A stretch of 64,000 nucleotides of DNA. Origin: Pseudomonas sp. BGI-2 (GTDB taxonomy: Bacteria > Pseudomonadota > Gammaproteobacteria > Pseudomonadales > Pseudomonadaceae). Made by a program: the position numbers and the translations under genes. Numbering within the stretch: position 1 is the stretch's first letter; the number at the start of each line of letters is the position of its first letter. The notes under the pieces were generated by a model that worked only from the letters and a program-made list of their open reading frames with translations, was not told the DNA's origin and did not search any database. Where the stretch lies: assembly GCF_004310295.1 (NCBI RefSeq), contig NZ_SISB01000004.1:124001-188000 (forward strand). The letters are read 5' to 3'. This document shows positions 42,226-52,933 of the stretch, one piece after another.

Positions 42226-44427
42226 TCAGACCGAGAACGTCTTGCCAGTATGGTTATTCAGCGAAATAACCTTGGTCTTGCCAATCCGGTGACGGTAGAT
42301 CTCACGCAGGTACTTGATCGCCTTCTTCACGCAATCACGCGACAAGCGAATGTCGTTGATCGAGACAAACTTGTCCTTGTCGTTGATCAGCTCGCGGTAC
42401 TTCTTTTCGTACATCGGTTTGATCGCGTACCAGTTGGTGTCGAGGATCTTCGCCGGGTTCTCGAACTCATTGAGCAAGTCGTCGATCAGGTCTTCGTCGA
42501 AGTCTTCATTGATGATGAAGTCCAGGATCGAGTTATCCAGCGTGTCGTCGAACCGGTACGGGTTCTTCGCGAAGCAGCGCTTGATGAACGCCACGATCAG
42601 CGTCAGGAAGTCGTCCGACAGGCACGGGCTCTTGGCGATCAGGGTGGTCAACGACAAGTTGGCCGAAGCGCCGATCACCAGCGCGTAACGCTTGAGCGTG
42701 GTGTTCGGGAACAGGCTGTTGAGGTGGGTCTTCAACCGGTTCAGGTCCATGTAGGACAGCTTGTAGTCTTTGGGCAACGAAACAATCGACACCACCGACG
42801 AGCAATTCTTGAAGAAGTGCAGGTCGTGCAACGCGGCCGCGTCATAACCGGAATTCTTGTACTGCTCCAGCGAAGCGCGATAGCGCTTGGACTCGATCGG
42901 CAACAGGCTGATGCCTTCGATCGCCTGGGTCACTTTGTTGAAGTGCGGCAAGTCGATGGAGCGGAAGAACAAGTCATCGATGTTCAGGCGCTGTGGCTCT
43001 TTCTCGAACACCTTGAACTTGTCGCTGCTCGGCGGCGGGGTTTCCGGTACCACGGACTCGGCGTAGGCAATCGCCACCGGGCCGGCCAGACTCATGAACA
43101 GGTCGTTGGCGTCGAGGCGAATGGTTTCGCCGATGTCGATGCCGGCACGACGGAAATAGTTCTGGTCGTAGTCAGTCGTGACCGCTTGCGCCGTCAGAAT
43201 GTTGAAGATCTGCTGCGAGATGTATTGGTTGGCGTGCTTTTCCATCGCGTTGACGTCGATGTTCTGGATGTTGCCATCATCGCTTTCTTCGGCATAACGC
43301 ATGATGTCGTTGGAGATCAGCATCATGGCGTTCCATGGGCGGATACGGCCCATGACGCTGGCTTCGCTGCTGTCTTCGTTGGCGAAGTTGTAGGAGAAGT
43401 CCCACTCTTCCGACAGGTATTTGCACAACAAGCGACCGGCGTTGATGTGCAGCGCCTCAGACATTTCACTGCGGTGGTCGGAAATGTTCGGCAGCACGCA
43501 AATGCCGCTGGTGAAGATCGGCTCGAAGACGAACGAATGACCACTCTTGCCGTCGTGTTCATCCATCGGCTTGGTGTCGAACGTCTTGTTCATGTACGAG
43601 TGCTGCTGGGCGAGGCCGAATTCCGAGGCCATGCCCGAACCGGTACCGCCGCCGGCACTGAAGATCGAGAAATACAGGCGCGACTGGTTGGCCTTGATCC
43701 CGCAGCTGTCGATCAGGTACGAGTGGATCATTTTCCAGTCAGGGCTGGAGAAACGCTGGGTGTCCTTGTTCAGGATGATCTTGGCCAGGTACTGACCGAG
43801 GATCGGCGCGTTACCGGCGCCACCGGCGTGGACTTCCGACAAGTCCATGATCTTCATTTTGCTGTAGTCGCGCAGGAAGCCGCTTTTTTCGCCCTTGCGC
43901 GAGAAGCGGATGCGCCCGGCGATGTCTTTGTCCAGGTCGCCGAGCATCACCAGCGGCTCGACCAGGAACACCGGTTTGGTGGCCTTGTTCGGCCCTAGGC
44001 GCAGGTTGTTGCGGATCCACTGCGCCGGGCTGTAACCCTTTTCGGCGTAGCGTTTGTCCGGCGACAGACGGTCTTCGTTATTGAATTCGTTGAGGTAGAA
44101 CTTGCGGGCGTTGTACACCAGTTCCGCGACGTCCAGCGCAATGTTGGAACCGCAACGTCCCAGGCCGATCAGGCATACCGAGGGGAATTCCTGGTCGTTG
44201 TGCTGTTCGTTGTCGCCTTCCAGGTGCGGTGGGCGCGGAAACACCATGTCGCGCAGGCCATCGAGGTTATCGAGGATGCGGTCGGTATTGGTTTCGGTGA
44301 AATACAGGTATTGCTGACTGGCCAGCGGACGCGACGGGATCAATGGCTTCGACGATGAGGGGCTGTTCGCCGCGGGGCTCAGTGTCAAATCGGAAACCGT
44401 AGTGGCCGGATTATTTTTAGAAGTCAT
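42226..44427 (-). CDS. tubulin-like GTPase domain protein
   Basis: The ATG at 44427 (MTSKNNPATTVSDLTLSPAA) gives 733 residues; no strong Shine-Dalgarno is seen and the first 80 residues are low-complexity. VCLIGLGRCGSNIALDVAEL (residues 84-103) is a glycine-rich nucleotide loop, AGGAGNAPILGQYL (201-214) a second loop and SAGGGTGSGMASEFG (257-271) the tubulin/FtsZ signature GGGTG(T/S)G. The remaining 460 residues are not FtsZ-like, and the whole is twice the FtsZ length. Matches the Tubulin_2-type family in outline. Cellular role unknown; it is not a phage PhuZ. Convergent with nothing; REPIN follows. Confidence 0.75.
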   Translation of the reverse strand: MTSKNNPATTVSDLTLSPAANSPSSSKPLIPSRPLASQQYLYFTETNTDRILDNLDGLRDMVFPRPPHLEGDNEQHNDQEFPSVCLIGLGRCGSNIALDVAELVYNARKFYLNEFNNEDRLSPDKRYAEKGYSPAQWIRNNLRLGPNKATKPVFLVEPLVMLGDLDKDIAGRIRFSRKGEKSGFLRDYSKMKIMDLSEVHAGGAGNAPILGQYLAKIILNKDTQRFSSPDWKMIHSYLIDSCGIKANQSRLYFSIFSAGGGTGSGMASEFGLAQQHSYMNKTFDTKPMDEHDGKSGHSFVFEPIFTSGICVLPNISDHRSEMSEALHINAGRLLCKYLSEEWDFSYNFANEDSSEASVMGRIRPWNAMMLISNDIMRYAEESDDGNIQNIDVNAMEKHANQYISQQIFNILTAQAVTTDYDQNYFRRAGIDIGETIRLDANDLFMSLAGPVAIAYAESVVPETPPPSSDKFKVFEKEPQRLNIDDLFFRSIDLPHFNKVTQAIEGISLLPIESKRYRASLEQYKNSGYDAAALHDLHFFKNCSSVVSIVSLPKDYKLSYMDLNRLKTHLNSLFPNTTLKRYALVIGASANLSLTTLIAKSPCLSDDFLTLIVAFIKRCFAKNPYRFDDTLDNSILDFIINEDFDEDLIDDLLNEFENPAKILDTNWYAIKPMYEKKYRELINDKDKFVSINDIRLSRDCVKKAIKYLREIYRHRIGKTKVISLNNHTGKTFSV

Positions 44428-44624
44428 TGGGCGCCATGTACCTGGGCTGGTTAGCTCGCCGACACGGTGTCGTCGAACCTTCACGGAATAGGAACTCGCG
44501 ACTTTTTTAGCGCGTATTTTGCCCAAGCATCAGGGTCAAAGCCTGAGCATCGCTCGGGGGAATCCTTTCCTTAGTCATGATGAATCGGCCAATATTCGGC
44601 GATCTTTAATCAAAAGGAGGCTAA

Positions 44625-45521
44625 ATGATGTCAACCCTACCTTCGTTGAGTTTCGCCGGAATTGGCCTGATGGGCTTGCCCATGTGCCGGCGCCTGTTGG
44701 CGGCGGGGTATCCGCTGACGGTGTGGAATCGCAATCCGGCCAAGTGCGCAGCGTTGGTCGAGGCCGGCGCCCGGCAAGTGGCGACAGCGGCTGAACTGGG
44801 TCAGCATGCCGATGTGGTGATGGTGTGCCTGGCGGACACGGCGGTGGTGCGCGAGGTGGTTTTCGGCCCGGTCGGCATTGCCGAGGGGGCGAAAAGTGGC
44901 CAGTTGCTGGTGGATTTTTCCAGTCTGGAACCTACCGCGACGCGGGAAATGGCGTCGGCGCTTGTCAGCCAATGCGGCATGCGCTGGCTGGACGCTCCGG
45001 TGTCCGGCGGGGTCGTCGGCGCCGAGCTCGGCAGCCTGGCGATTATGGTCGGCGGCGAAGCGGCAGACCTTGAGCGAGTCCGGCCGGTGCTGTTGAACCT
45101 CGGTCAACGGGTGACTCACATGGGCGGAATCGGCGCCGGGCAGGTGACCAAGGCCTGCAATCAGATGATCGTCGCCTGCAATGCGCTGGTGATTGCTGAA
45201 GTGGTGGCGCTGGCCGAGCGTTCCGGGGTCGACGCCAGCCTGATCGCCGAGGCGCTGGCGGGAGGTTTCGCTGATTCAAGACCGTTGCAGATCCTTGCCC
45301 CGCAAATGGCCGAGAGTCGTTTCGAACCAGTGAAGTGGCACGTGCGCACGCTACTCAAGGACCTCGACACCGCAGTGAAATTCTCCCGCGAACAGGGATC
45401 AGCCACGCCGATCAGCGGATTGGCCGCACAACTGATGCGCCTGCATGGGGGCCAGGGCTTTTTGGAAAAGGATCCGTCGACGTTAGTGCAGTTGTACCGC
45501 AAGCCAGGCTCAGAGGACTGA
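44625..45521 (+). CDS. beta-hydroxyacid dehydrogenase (3-hydroxyisobutyrate dehydrogenase family)
   Basis: A 298-residue NAD(P)-dependent enzyme; ATG at 44625 with AAGGAGG seven bases upstream. NAD motif GIGLMGLPMCRRLLAAG, substrate loop DAPVSGGVVGAE, and the catalytic Lys in GAGQVTKACNQMIVACN. Substrate likely a small 2- or 3-hydroxy acid (GarR/tartronate-semialdehyde-type); not determined. Its last 110 bp overlap the 3' end of the convergent mucR-like gene. Confidence 0.88.
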   Translation: MMSTLPSLSFAGIGLMGLPMCRRLLAAGYPLTVWNRNPAKCAALVEAGARQVATAAELGQHADVVMVCLADTAVVREVVFGPVGIAEGAKSGQLLVDFSSLEPTATREMASALVSQCGMRWLDAPVSGGVVGAELGSLAIMVGGEAADLERVRPVLLNLGQRVTHMGGIGAGQVTKACNQMIVACNALVIAEVVALAERSGVDASLIAEALAGGFADSRPLQILAPQMAESRFEPVKWHVRTLLKDLDTAVKFSREQGSATPISGLAAQLMRLHGGQGFLEKDPSTLVQLYRKPGSED

Positions 45522-47694
45522 CACTGCGTGCGTGTTTGCGCTGATTGATGTCCTCCAGTACCGCATGCAACTCGGCCATAGGCACCGGACGGCTGAGCAG
45601 GTGGCCCTGAACGAAGTCGCAGCCCAGGCGTTCGAGAAAGTCATATTGCTCGGACGTTTCGACGCCCTCGCTGATGACCTGTAAATGCAGGGTGTGGGCC
45701 ATGATGATAATAGCGTGGACGATCTCCATGTCCTGGGTGGCCTTGGGGACGTCCTGGATGAACGAGCGGTCGATTTTCAGTGTGTTCAGCGGCAGGCGCT
45801 TGAGGTAGGCCAGGGATGAATAACCAGTGCCGAAGTCGTCGATCGACAGTGAGACCCCGAGGGAGCGGATCTGCTTAAGCAGCACCAGGGTGTTGGCGAG
45901 GTTGCCCATCAGCGCGTTTTCGGTCACCTCCAGTTCCAGCCGGTGCGGCGCCACCCCGGCGATGCGCAGGGCATTTTCGATTTCATCGGCCAGATCCTCG
46001 CGGGCAAGGTTCAGCGGCGAGCAATTCACGGCGATCTTGAGGTCTTCACGGCCCTGGCGGGACAGCTCGCCAAGGTCCTCGCAGGTCTTGCGCAACACCC
46101 AGTTGTTCAGTTCGGCGATCAGGCCGTTGGCCTCGGCAATGGCAATGAATCGATCCGGTGCCAGCAACCCGTGAACCGGGTGTTGCCAGCGAATCAGCGC
46201 TTCGAGTTTGGTGACTTGCCCGGTTTTCAGCTCATAGATCGGTTGGTAATAGAGGATCAATCCGTCGTCATTGCGCAGGGCGTGCCGCAGTTCTTCTTCG
46301 AGTTGCAGCTCCAGCGTGGCACGGGTTTTCATGTGTGGGCTGAAAAAATGCAGCCCGTTGCGGCCGCTGCCCTTGGATTGGTACAGCGCCAGGTCGGCGT
46401 TTTTCAGCAGCTCCTCGCAGGTCGTGCCATCCTGCGGAAACACGCTGATGCCGATGCTGGTGGTCATGACCATGCTGCGTCCGGCCAGCTCGATGGGCTC
46501 TTTCATCTTCAGCATGATGCGCTGGGCCATGTGCCGCGCTTCTTCACGGTCATGCAGCCCAATGAGGATGCAGAACTCGTCCCCGCCGAAGCGCGCCACC
46601 ACCTCGTCGTTACTGCGCACCGAGGCCTTGATATGGCTGGCCAGAACCTTGAGCAATTCGTCGCCGGCGTCATGGCCAAGGCTGTCGTTGATCCGCTTGA
46701 AGTGGTCGATGTCGAGGAATATCACCGCCAGCATGCCGCCTTCGTTAGTCTTCTCGAGCAGCTTTTCGGAGAAAATCTGGTTGAAACCACGGCGGTTGAT
46801 CAGGTTGGTCAGTGCGTCGTAGTGCGCCACCTTTTGCAGCGACATGCGCGCCTGATCCAGCTGGCCGAGCAGGGTGTTGACCCGCTGCAGGTCGCATTCC
46901 TTGTGTTGCAGCTTCTTGTCGGCGAGTGCCGCGCTGATGCTGCTGCCGATGATCAGCAACGTCATCATCGCCACCGTCAATCCCAGTTGCAGGTGATTGT
47001 TGTCGCCTGGCAGCGGCTGGAGGCTATCGATGGGAAGCACCAGGTTGAGCGCCGCCATGCCGGTGAAATGCATGCTGACGATACCGGCCCCGAGTACCAG
47101 GCTGGCGGTGTATTTAAGCAGTTGATGAGCCACGCCGCTGCCTTCGCGCAGGTGACGGGAAATCAACAGGGCGGCCAGGCTGGCGCCAATCGCGATCACG
47201 ATGGAGAGGACGAACAGGCCGGGGTCGTAATAGGCCGTCGCATTCGACCGCATGGCGGCCATTCCTACGTAGTGCATGGTCGCGATACCCAAACCGATCC
47301 ACACCGCGGCCCGCAGGGTTTGCCAAAAACTCGGATGAGGATGGCTGAGGGTGTGCATCGCCAGCCACGAGGCGGTCAATGCAAATAACAGAGAGATCAG
47401 GGTGATGGGCAACTGGTAATGGATTTCGATCGGCGCCTGGAACGCGAGCATGCTGATGAAGTGCATGGCCCAGATCCCGCCCGCCAGGCACGCGGCACCA
47501 ATCCAGCACCAGAGACGCTGGGACGCGGGTTTTTCGGCATGGCCGACCCGTTCGGTGATGTCCAGTGTGGCGAAGCCGGTCGCACAGGCAACCACATAAG
47601 CCAGCAACACCAAAAAGGGGTTATGGGCGCAATTGAGTATGACCTGGCCGGTTTCTGGCAGTTGGGTCGTGAAATATAAAGCAGGCCACTCCAT
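45412..47694 (-). CDS. mucR: MHYT-GGDEF-EAL protein (MucR-like)
   Basis: A 760-residue inner-membrane protein. Seven-helix MHYT sensor domain with three MHxxxM motifs (MHFISMLAF, MHYVGMAAM, MHFTGMAAL). GGDEF domain with intact RFGGDEF (diguanylate cyclase), and EAL domain with intact EALIRW and DDFGTGYSSL (phosphodiesterase). It resembles MucR, which feeds c-di-GMP to alginate synthesis in P. aeruginosa. The 75-residue C-terminal tail overlaps the convergent gene by 110 bp and is probably species-specific or a run-on. Confidence 0.85.
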   Translation of the reverse strand: MEWPALYFTTQLPETGQVILNCAHNPFLVLLAYVVACATGFATLDITERVGHAEKPASQRLWCWIGAACLAGGIWAMHFISMLAFQAPIEIHYQLPITLISLLFALTASWLAMHTLSHPHPSFWQTLRAAVWIGLGIATMHYVGMAAMRSNATAYYDPGLFVLSIVIAIGASLAALLISRHLREGSGVAHQLLKYTASLVLGAGIVSMHFTGMAALNLVLPIDSLQPLPGDNNHLQLGLTVAMMTLLIIGSSISAALADKKLQHKECDLQRVNTLLGQLDQARMSLQKVAHYDALTNLINRRGFNQIFSEKLLEKTNEGGMLAVIFLDIDHFKRINDSLGHDAGDELLKVLASHIKASVRSNDEVVARFGGDEFCILIGLHDREEARHMAQRIMLKMKEPIELAGRSMVMTTSIGISVFPQDGTTCEELLKNADLALYQSKGSGRNGLHFFSPHMKTRATLELQLEEELRHALRNDDGLILYYQPIYELKTGQVTKLEALIRWQHPVHGLLAPDRFIAIAEANGLIAELNNWVLRKTCEDLGELSRQGREDLKIAVNCSPLNLAREDLADEIENALRIAGVAPHRLELEVTENALMGNLANTLVLLKQIRSLGVSLSIDDFGTGYSSLAYLKRLPLNTLKIDRSFIQDVPKATQDMEIVHAIIIMAHTLHLQVISEGVETSEQYDFLERLGCDFVQGHLLSRPVPMAELHAVLEDINQRKHARSVSPLSLACGTTALTSTDPFPKSPGPHAGASVVRPIR

Positions 47695-47825
47695 CGGACG
47701 CCCCGTATTTATCCAGCCGACACCATGTCCCCTGGCGAATGTGTTGGAGTATAGAGCTCATACAAAGAGTGCAAACGGTAGTGGCCTATTGCTGCTAATG
47801 ATTTTGTAATTACTCGTGCACAGCC

Positions 47826-48191
47826 TTAGGCGATCTGCTCATAAGGGAACTCGAGTTCCGGTTGCAGGGCCGGTAGTCCGAACGCTGCCCGTGCCGCATC
47901 GCAATCCACGTTTGCCTCGCCATTGGCCCAGGAGGCGTCGAACTCGCGGCAGGTGCTGGAACGCTGATCGTAAATCGAGCACTGCACGGTGCTGCCGACT
48001 TCGCCGACCAGCCCGACACAGCGGGTGGGTTTGCAGTCGGTGCCCAGCATGGCCACCCGGCTGGGGCTGATGGGCGCGACAAGGTCGTCAGGCACCGTCC
48101 CCCCGGCCGAGGTGCATTCACCCCAGAAAAAAGACACGCGAAAATGAGAACAGCAGGCACCGCAATTCAGACACGGACTGGCTTCGGACAT
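47826..48191 (-). CDS. YkgJ-family cysteine cluster protein
   Basis: A 121-residue protein with CLNCGACCSHFRVSFFWGEC at the N-terminus and later CVGL, CSIYDQRSSTCREF: the cysteine pattern of the YkgJ/UPF0153 family, thought to bind zinc or an iron-sulfur cluster. Function unknown. The 370-bp gap that follows (to 48565) holds a REPIN and the promoter of the MFS gene. Confidence 0.85.
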   Translation of the reverse strand: MSEASPCLNCGACCSHFRVSFFWGECTSAGGTVPDDLVAPISPSRVAMLGTDCKPTRCVGLVGEVGSTVQCSIYDQRSSTCREFDASWANGEANVDCDAARAAFGLPALQPELEFPYEQIA

Positions 48192-48332
48192 GGGCGATAA
48201 TCAAAGGAGGGATGGGGGGCAAGGTGAGGCAGACAAGGCCGCTATTCTAGGCTTCGCCTTGGGCTTGGGAAGGGGGGGCGAAGGTATTTTTCAAGGTGAC
48301 CAATGGCGAGAAATACCTGCCTTGCAAATCCC

Positions 48333-48441
48333 TTGTGGGAGCGGCGGTGCGGCGATCCGACTTGCTCGCGAAAGCGGGGGATCAGTCACCCTCTCTATTG
48401 AATGTAGTGCCCTCTTCGTGAGCAAGCCCGCTCCCACAGGT
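48333..48441. repeat. REPIN
   Basis: TGTGGGAGCGGCGGTGCGGC...CTTGCTCGCGAAAGCGG and TGAGCAAGCCCGCTCCCACA as opposed arms. The left arm carries the same GTGCGGCGATCC insertion as 7921-8028. Confidence 0.8.
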
Positions 48442-48564
48442 GGCGCATGACGCCATGGGCTGGTATCAGCATTACGAATAATTACAGACAGCTTTGGCGG
48501 ACCTGACTAGATTGAAAGTTCCGGGGACAGCGAGGCCCCAATAACAATAAAAGAGACGGACACC

Positions 48565-49914
48565 ATGCAGAACTCGACCCAAGCGGCGAATGCCTGGCGC
48601 ATTCTGTTCCTGCTGTTCCTGGCCAACCTGTTCAACTTCTTCGATCGCACCATCCCGGCCATCATCATCGAACCGATCCGCATGGAATGGCACCTCAGCG
48701 ACTTTCAGCTGGGGATCATCGGTACTGCATTCACCATCGTTTATGCGATTGCCGGCCTGCCGCTGGGGCGAATGGCCGATACCGGTTCGCGCAGCAAACT
48801 GATGGGCTGGGGCCTGGCGGCGTGGAGCGGCCTGACGGCGGTCAACGGGCTAGTGGGCAATTTCTGGGCGTTCCTGATCGTGCGCATGGGCGTCGGCATC
48901 GGCGAAGCCAGTTACGCACCGGCCGCCAACTCGCTGATCGGCGACCTTTTCCCCGCTCATCGTCGCGCAAGGGCCATGGGCATCTTCATGCTCGGCTTGC
49001 CATTGGGCCTGCTGCTGGCCTTCTTCACAATCGGCGCAATGGTCAAGGCGTTCGACAGCTGGCGCGCGCCGTTTTTCATCGCGGCGGTGCCGGGGCTGAT
49101 CCTGGCGATCTTCATGTTCTACATCAAGGAGCCAAAACGCGGCGCCGCAGAGAGCGTGCAAGTCTCCCAGGATCGCATCGACCGGCCGATCCGTCGCGTA
49201 TTGGCGGTGCCGACCTTCCTGTGGTTAGTGATGGCGGGGCTGTGTTTCAACTTTGCCACCTATGCCTGCAACTCGTTTCTGGTGCCGATGCTGCAGCGTT
49301 ACTTCCTGATGCCGTTGCAGGAAGCCGCGGTGGCGACCGGGGTGATCGTCGGCGTGACCGGGTTGTTCGGGTTGACGCTCGGTGGCTGGGTCGCCGACAA
49401 GATTCACCAGCGGGTGGCCAATGGACGCCTGCTGTTTGCAGCGTTCAGCCTGATCATCTCGACGGTGTGTACCGCGTGGGCGCTGCATGCCGGGCGGGTC
49501 GAAATCGGGGTATTCGTCGCGATATTCAGTGTGGGATGGCTGTTCGCTTACAACTTCTACACCTGCGTTTACACGGCGATTCAGGACGTGGTCGAACCGC
49601 GTTTGCGGGCCACGGCGATGGCGCTGTTCTTTGCCGGGTTGTATTTGCTGGGCGGTGGTTTGGGGCCGGTGGTGGTGGGCGGTTTGTCCGACCACTTCGC
49701 GCACACGGCGATGGCCGCGGCGGGCGTCGAGCAGATGACCGAGGCGTTCAAGGCGGTCGGGTTGCATGACGCGATGTATCTGATCCCGGTGGCGCTGTTT
49801 TTCACCATGGTGTTTTTGTTCCTGGCGTCGCGGTGTTTTGTTCGGGATGCCAAGCGGATGAAGGAAGGGTTGGTCGCTGTGGGTGAACCTGATGTTGCAG
49901 TGGCGACTGCATAA
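48565..49914 (+). CDS. MFS transporter, spinster-like
   Basis: A 449-residue carrier with twelve hydrophobic segments. FFDRTIPAIIIEPIRMEW in helix 1, ADTGSRSKLMGWGLAAWS (the GxxxDxxxR-like loop) after helix 2 and NFYTCVYTAIQDVVEPRLRA near helix 10 fit the spinster-type anion:cation symporters. Substrate unknown. Transcribed alone behind 120 bp of non-coding sequence. Confidence 0.85.
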   Translation: MQNSTQAANAWRILFLLFLANLFNFFDRTIPAIIIEPIRMEWHLSDFQLGIIGTAFTIVYAIAGLPLGRMADTGSRSKLMGWGLAAWSGLTAVNGLVGNFWAFLIVRMGVGIGEASYAPAANSLIGDLFPAHRRARAMGIFMLGLPLGLLLAFFTIGAMVKAFDSWRAPFFIAAVPGLILAIFMFYIKEPKRGAAESVQVSQDRIDRPIRRVLAVPTFLWLVMAGLCFNFATYACNSFLVPMLQRYFLMPLQEAAVATGVIVGVTGLFGLTLGGWVADKIHQRVANGRLLFAAFSLIISTVCTAWALHAGRVEIGVFVAIFSVGWLFAYNFYTCVYTAIQDVVEPRLRATAMALFFAGLYLLGGGLGPVVVGGLSDHFAHTAMAAAGVEQMTEAFKAVGLHDAMYLIPVALFFTMVFLFLASRCFVRDAKRMKEGLVAVGEPDVAVATA

Positions 49915-49996
49915 TCGCTATCGCCAGCAGGCTGGCTCCCACATTGGATTTACAGCGTTAACAAATCCCCCGTGGGAGCTAGCCTGCTAGCGATGC
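49914..49996. repeat. degenerate REPIN
   Basis: ATCGCTATCGCCAGCAGGCTGGCTCCCACA and its opposed arm GTGGGAGCTAGCCTGCTAGC, a third REP sequence class. Confidence 0.75.
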
Positions 49997-50030
49997 AGCC
50001 ATCAGCATCACTGCATCAAATTTCAGGACA

Positions 50031-50066
50031 ATAAAAAAGGCCCGCTTCGCTGCGGGCCTTCTTTTT
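50031..50066 (-). terminator. terminator of rapA
   Basis: GGCCCGC-AGCGAA-GCGGGCC followed by TTTTTTATT on the minus strand, about 30 bp after the rapA stop. Confidence 0.88.
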
Positions 50067-50086
50067 AGCAAGGTGAAGCGGTGGAG

Positions 50087-52933
50087 TTAACCCGCCACCA
50101 ACACCCGAATCGCTTCCAGTCGCAACGCAGCCTTGTCGAGCATGGCCAGCCCCTGTTCGCGCTGCTTGCGCAAGGCGACCAGTTCGCTGTCACGCACGGT
50201 CGGGTTGACCGCTTGCAACGCGGTCAGGCGCGCCAGTTCTTCGTCGGTATCGGCCGCCAGACGACGTTGCGCTTCGGCAACCCGTTCGGCGTGACGCGGG
50301 AAGATTTTCTCTTCGCCCGCGTTGATCCGTGGCGTCAGTTGATCGCGCTGAGCCTGGATGAACTTGTTGGCGCTGGCACGGGGCACGCTTTCCAGTTGGT
50401 CGTTCAAGGTCTCGAACGACACCCGGGCCGACAAGTCATTGCCATTGGTGTCGAGCAGGCAGCGCAGGGCGGCCGGCGGCAGGTAACGGCCCAATTGCAG
50501 CGAACGCGGCGCAACCACTTCGCTGACGTAGAGCAGTTCCAGCAACACGGTGCCAGGTTTCAGCGCCTTGTTCTTGATCAGCGCCACGGCGGTGTTGCCC
50601 ATAGAACCGGACAGCACGAGGTCCATGCCGCCCTGCACCATCGGGTGCTCCCAGGTGATGAACTGCATGTCTTCGCGAGACAGCGCCTGGTTACGGTCGT
50701 AAGTGATGGTCACGCCTTCGTCGTCGCCCAGCGGGAAGCTGGCGTCGAGCATTTTTTCGCTCGGCTTGAGGATCAGGGCGTTTTCCGAATGGTCCTCGCT
50801 GTCGATGCCGAAGGCGTCGAACAGGGTTTCCATGTAGATCGGCAGGGCGAACTGATCGTCTTGCTCGAGAATGTCCTCGACCAAAGCATCACCTTCGCCA
50901 GCGCCGCCGGAGTTGAGCTCCAGCAAACGGTCACGGCCGGTGTGCAGCTCGGCTTCCAGGCGCTGACGCTCGGCGCGGGCCTCGTCGATCAGCGCTTGCC
51001 ACTCGCCATCGTCGGCATTTTCCAGCAGCGGCAGCAGGCGCGGGCCGAACTGATGCTGCAAGGCGTTGCCGGTCGGGCAGGTGTTGAGGAACGCGTTCAG
51101 CGCTTCGTGGTACCACTGGAACAGGCGCTCTTGCGGGCTGGTTTCCAAGTAAGGCACGTGCAGTTCGATGATGTGTTTCTGGCCGATCCGGTCCAGACGA
51201 CCGATACGCTGCTCCAGCAGGTCCGGGTGCGATGGCAGATCGAACAGCACCAGGTGGTGCGAGAACTGGAAGTTGCGACCTTCACTGCCGATTTCCGAGC
51301 AGATCAGCACTTGTGCGCCAAACTCTTCGTCGGCGAAGTAGGCCGCGGCGCGGTCGCGCTCAAGGATGTTCATGCCTTCATGGAACACCGTGGCCGGGAT
51401 GCCGGAACGCACGCGCAGGGCGTCTTCCAGGTCCATGGCGGTTTCGGCGTGGGCGCAGATCACCAGCACTTTGGTGCGCTTGAGCATCTTCAGCTGATCG
51501 ATCAGCCACTCGACGCGCGGGTCGAATTTCCACCAGCGTTCTTCTTCGTTGGCGTCCGGCTGGGCCTGGAAGCTGACTTCCGGGTACAGCTCGGCATGAT
51601 CGCCCAGCGGCAGTTCGAGGTATTCGTCCGGGCACGCCAGCGGGTACGGATGCAGTTTGCGCTCCGGGAAACCTTGCACGGCGGCGCGGGTGTTACGGAA
51701 CAGCACGCGGCCGGTGCCGTGGCGATCGAGCAGTTCGCGGACCAGACGGGCGCTGGCTTCGATATCGCCATCGTTAACCGCCGCCAGCAAGGCTTCGCCT
51801 TCGTTACCGAGGAAACCGTGAATGGTCTTGTGCGCTTCCGGCGACAGGCGCCCCTTGTCCAGCAGCTCCTGAACGGCTTCGGCCACCGGGCGATAGTTTT
51901 CGCTCTCGGCGCGGAAGGCGTGCAGGTCATGGAAACGGTTCGGGTCAAGCAGGCGCAGACGCGCGAAGTGGCTGTCCTGGCCCAGTTGCTCCGGGGTGGC
52001 GGTCAGCAGCAACACGCCGGGAATGACTTCGGCGAGTTGTTCAACCAGCGAGTACTCCGGGCTGGCTTTTTCTTCGTGCCACACCAGATGGTGCGCTTCG
52101 TCGACGACCAGCATGTCCCAACCCGCGGCGAACAGCGCATCCTGGGCTTTCTCGTCGTCTACCAGCCACTCAAGTGCAACCAGCGCAAGCTGAGTGTCTT
52201 CGAACGGGTTGGCGGCATCGCTTTCGATAAAGCGTTCTTCGTCGAACAGCGCGACTTGCAGGTTGAAGCGGCGGCGCATCTCGACCAGCCACTGGTGCTG
52301 CAGGTTCTCCGGAACCAGGATCAGCACGCGGTTGGCGCGGCCCGAAAGCAGTTGGCGATGGATGATCAGGCCGGCTTCGATGGTCTTGCCCAAGCCCACT
52401 TCGTCGGCCAGCAAAACCCGCGGGGCAATGCGGTCGGCGACTTCACGGGCGATGTGCAGCTGGTGCGCGATCGGTTGCGCACGCACGCCGCCCAGGCCCC
52501 AGAGCGAGGATTGCAACTGGCGGCTGGTGTGTTCCAGGGTGTTGTAGCGCAGGGAGAACCAGGCCAGTGGGTCGATCTGCCCGGCGAACAGACGGTCGCT
52601 GGCCAGCCGGAACTGGATGAAGTTCGACAGCTGGGTTTCCGGCAGGGTGACCACTTCGTTCTGCGCGTTGAGGCCGTGGTAGACCAGCAGGCCGTCGACG
52701 TCGTCGACTTCCTGGACGGTGAGTTTCCAGCCTTCGAAGTGAGTGATCGAGTCACCCGGCGAAAATCGCACGCGGGTGAGGGGCGCATTCCGTAGCGCGT
52801 ACTGGCGAGTCTCGCCAGTGGCCGGATAGAGCACGGTCAACAAGCGGCCGTCCTGTGCCAGAACGGTGCCTAAACCCAGCTCGGCTTCGCTGTCACTGAT
52901 CCAGCGTTGCCCCGGTTGATACTGCTGCGCCAT
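50087..52933 (-). CDS. rapA: RNA polymerase-associated ATPase RapA
   Basis: A 948-residue Swi2/Snf2 ATPase that recycles RNA polymerase after termination. [20 protein letters not shown] is the RapA N-terminus. Walker A in [20 protein letters not shown] box in [10 protein letters not shown], motif VI in [11 protein letters not shown]. Length close to E. coli RapA. The 904-residue frame on the plus strand here is a shadow. Confidence 0.95.
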   Translation of the reverse strand: MAQQYQPGQRWISDSEAELGLGTVLAQDGRLLTVLYPATGETRQYALRNAPLTRVRFSPGDSITHFEGWKLTVQEVDDVDGLLVYHGLNAQNEVVTLPETQLSNFIQFRLASDRLFAGQIDPLAWFSLRYNTLEHTSRQLQSSLWGLGGVRAQPIAHQLHIAREVADRIAPRVLLADEVGLGKTIEAGLIIHRQLLSGRANRVLILVPENLQHQWLVEMRRRFNLQVALFDEERFIESDAANPFEDTQLALVALEWLVDDEKAQDALFAAGWDMLVVDEAHHLVWHEEKASPEYSLVEQLAEVIPGVLLLTATPEQLGQDSHFARLRLLDPNRFHDLHAFRAESENYRPVAEAVQELLDKGRLSPEAHKTIHGFLGNEGEALLAAVNDGDIEASARLVRELLDRHGTGRVLFRNTRAAVQGFPERKLHPYPLACPDEYLELPLGDHAELYPEVSFQAQPDANEEERWWKFDPRVEWLIDQLKMLKRTKVLVICAHAETAMDLEDALRVRSGIPATVFHEGMNILERDRAAAYFADEEFGAQVLICSEIGSEGRNFQFSHHLVLFDLPSHPDLLEQRIGRLDRIGQKHIIELHVPYLETSPQERLFQWYHEALNAFLNTCPTGNALQHQFGPRLLPLLENADDGEWQALIDEARAERQRLEAELHTGRDRLLELNSGGAGEGDALVEDILEQDDQFALPIYMETLFDAFGIDSEDHSENALILKPSEKMLDASFPLGDDEGVTITYDRNQALSREDMQFITWEHPMVQGGMDLVLSGSMGNTAVALIKNKALKPGTVLLELLYVSEVVAPRSLQLGRYLPPAALRCLLDTNGNDLSARVSFETLNDQLESVPRASANKFIQAQRDQLTPRINAGEEKIFPRHAERVAEAQRRLAADTDEELARLTALQAVNPTVRDSELVALRKQREQGLAMLDKAALRLEAIRVLVAG

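Noticed and set aside
50081..52795. 904-residue open frame antisense to rapA
   Set aside because: Shadow of rapA; lacks motifs and a Shine-Dalgarno signal.
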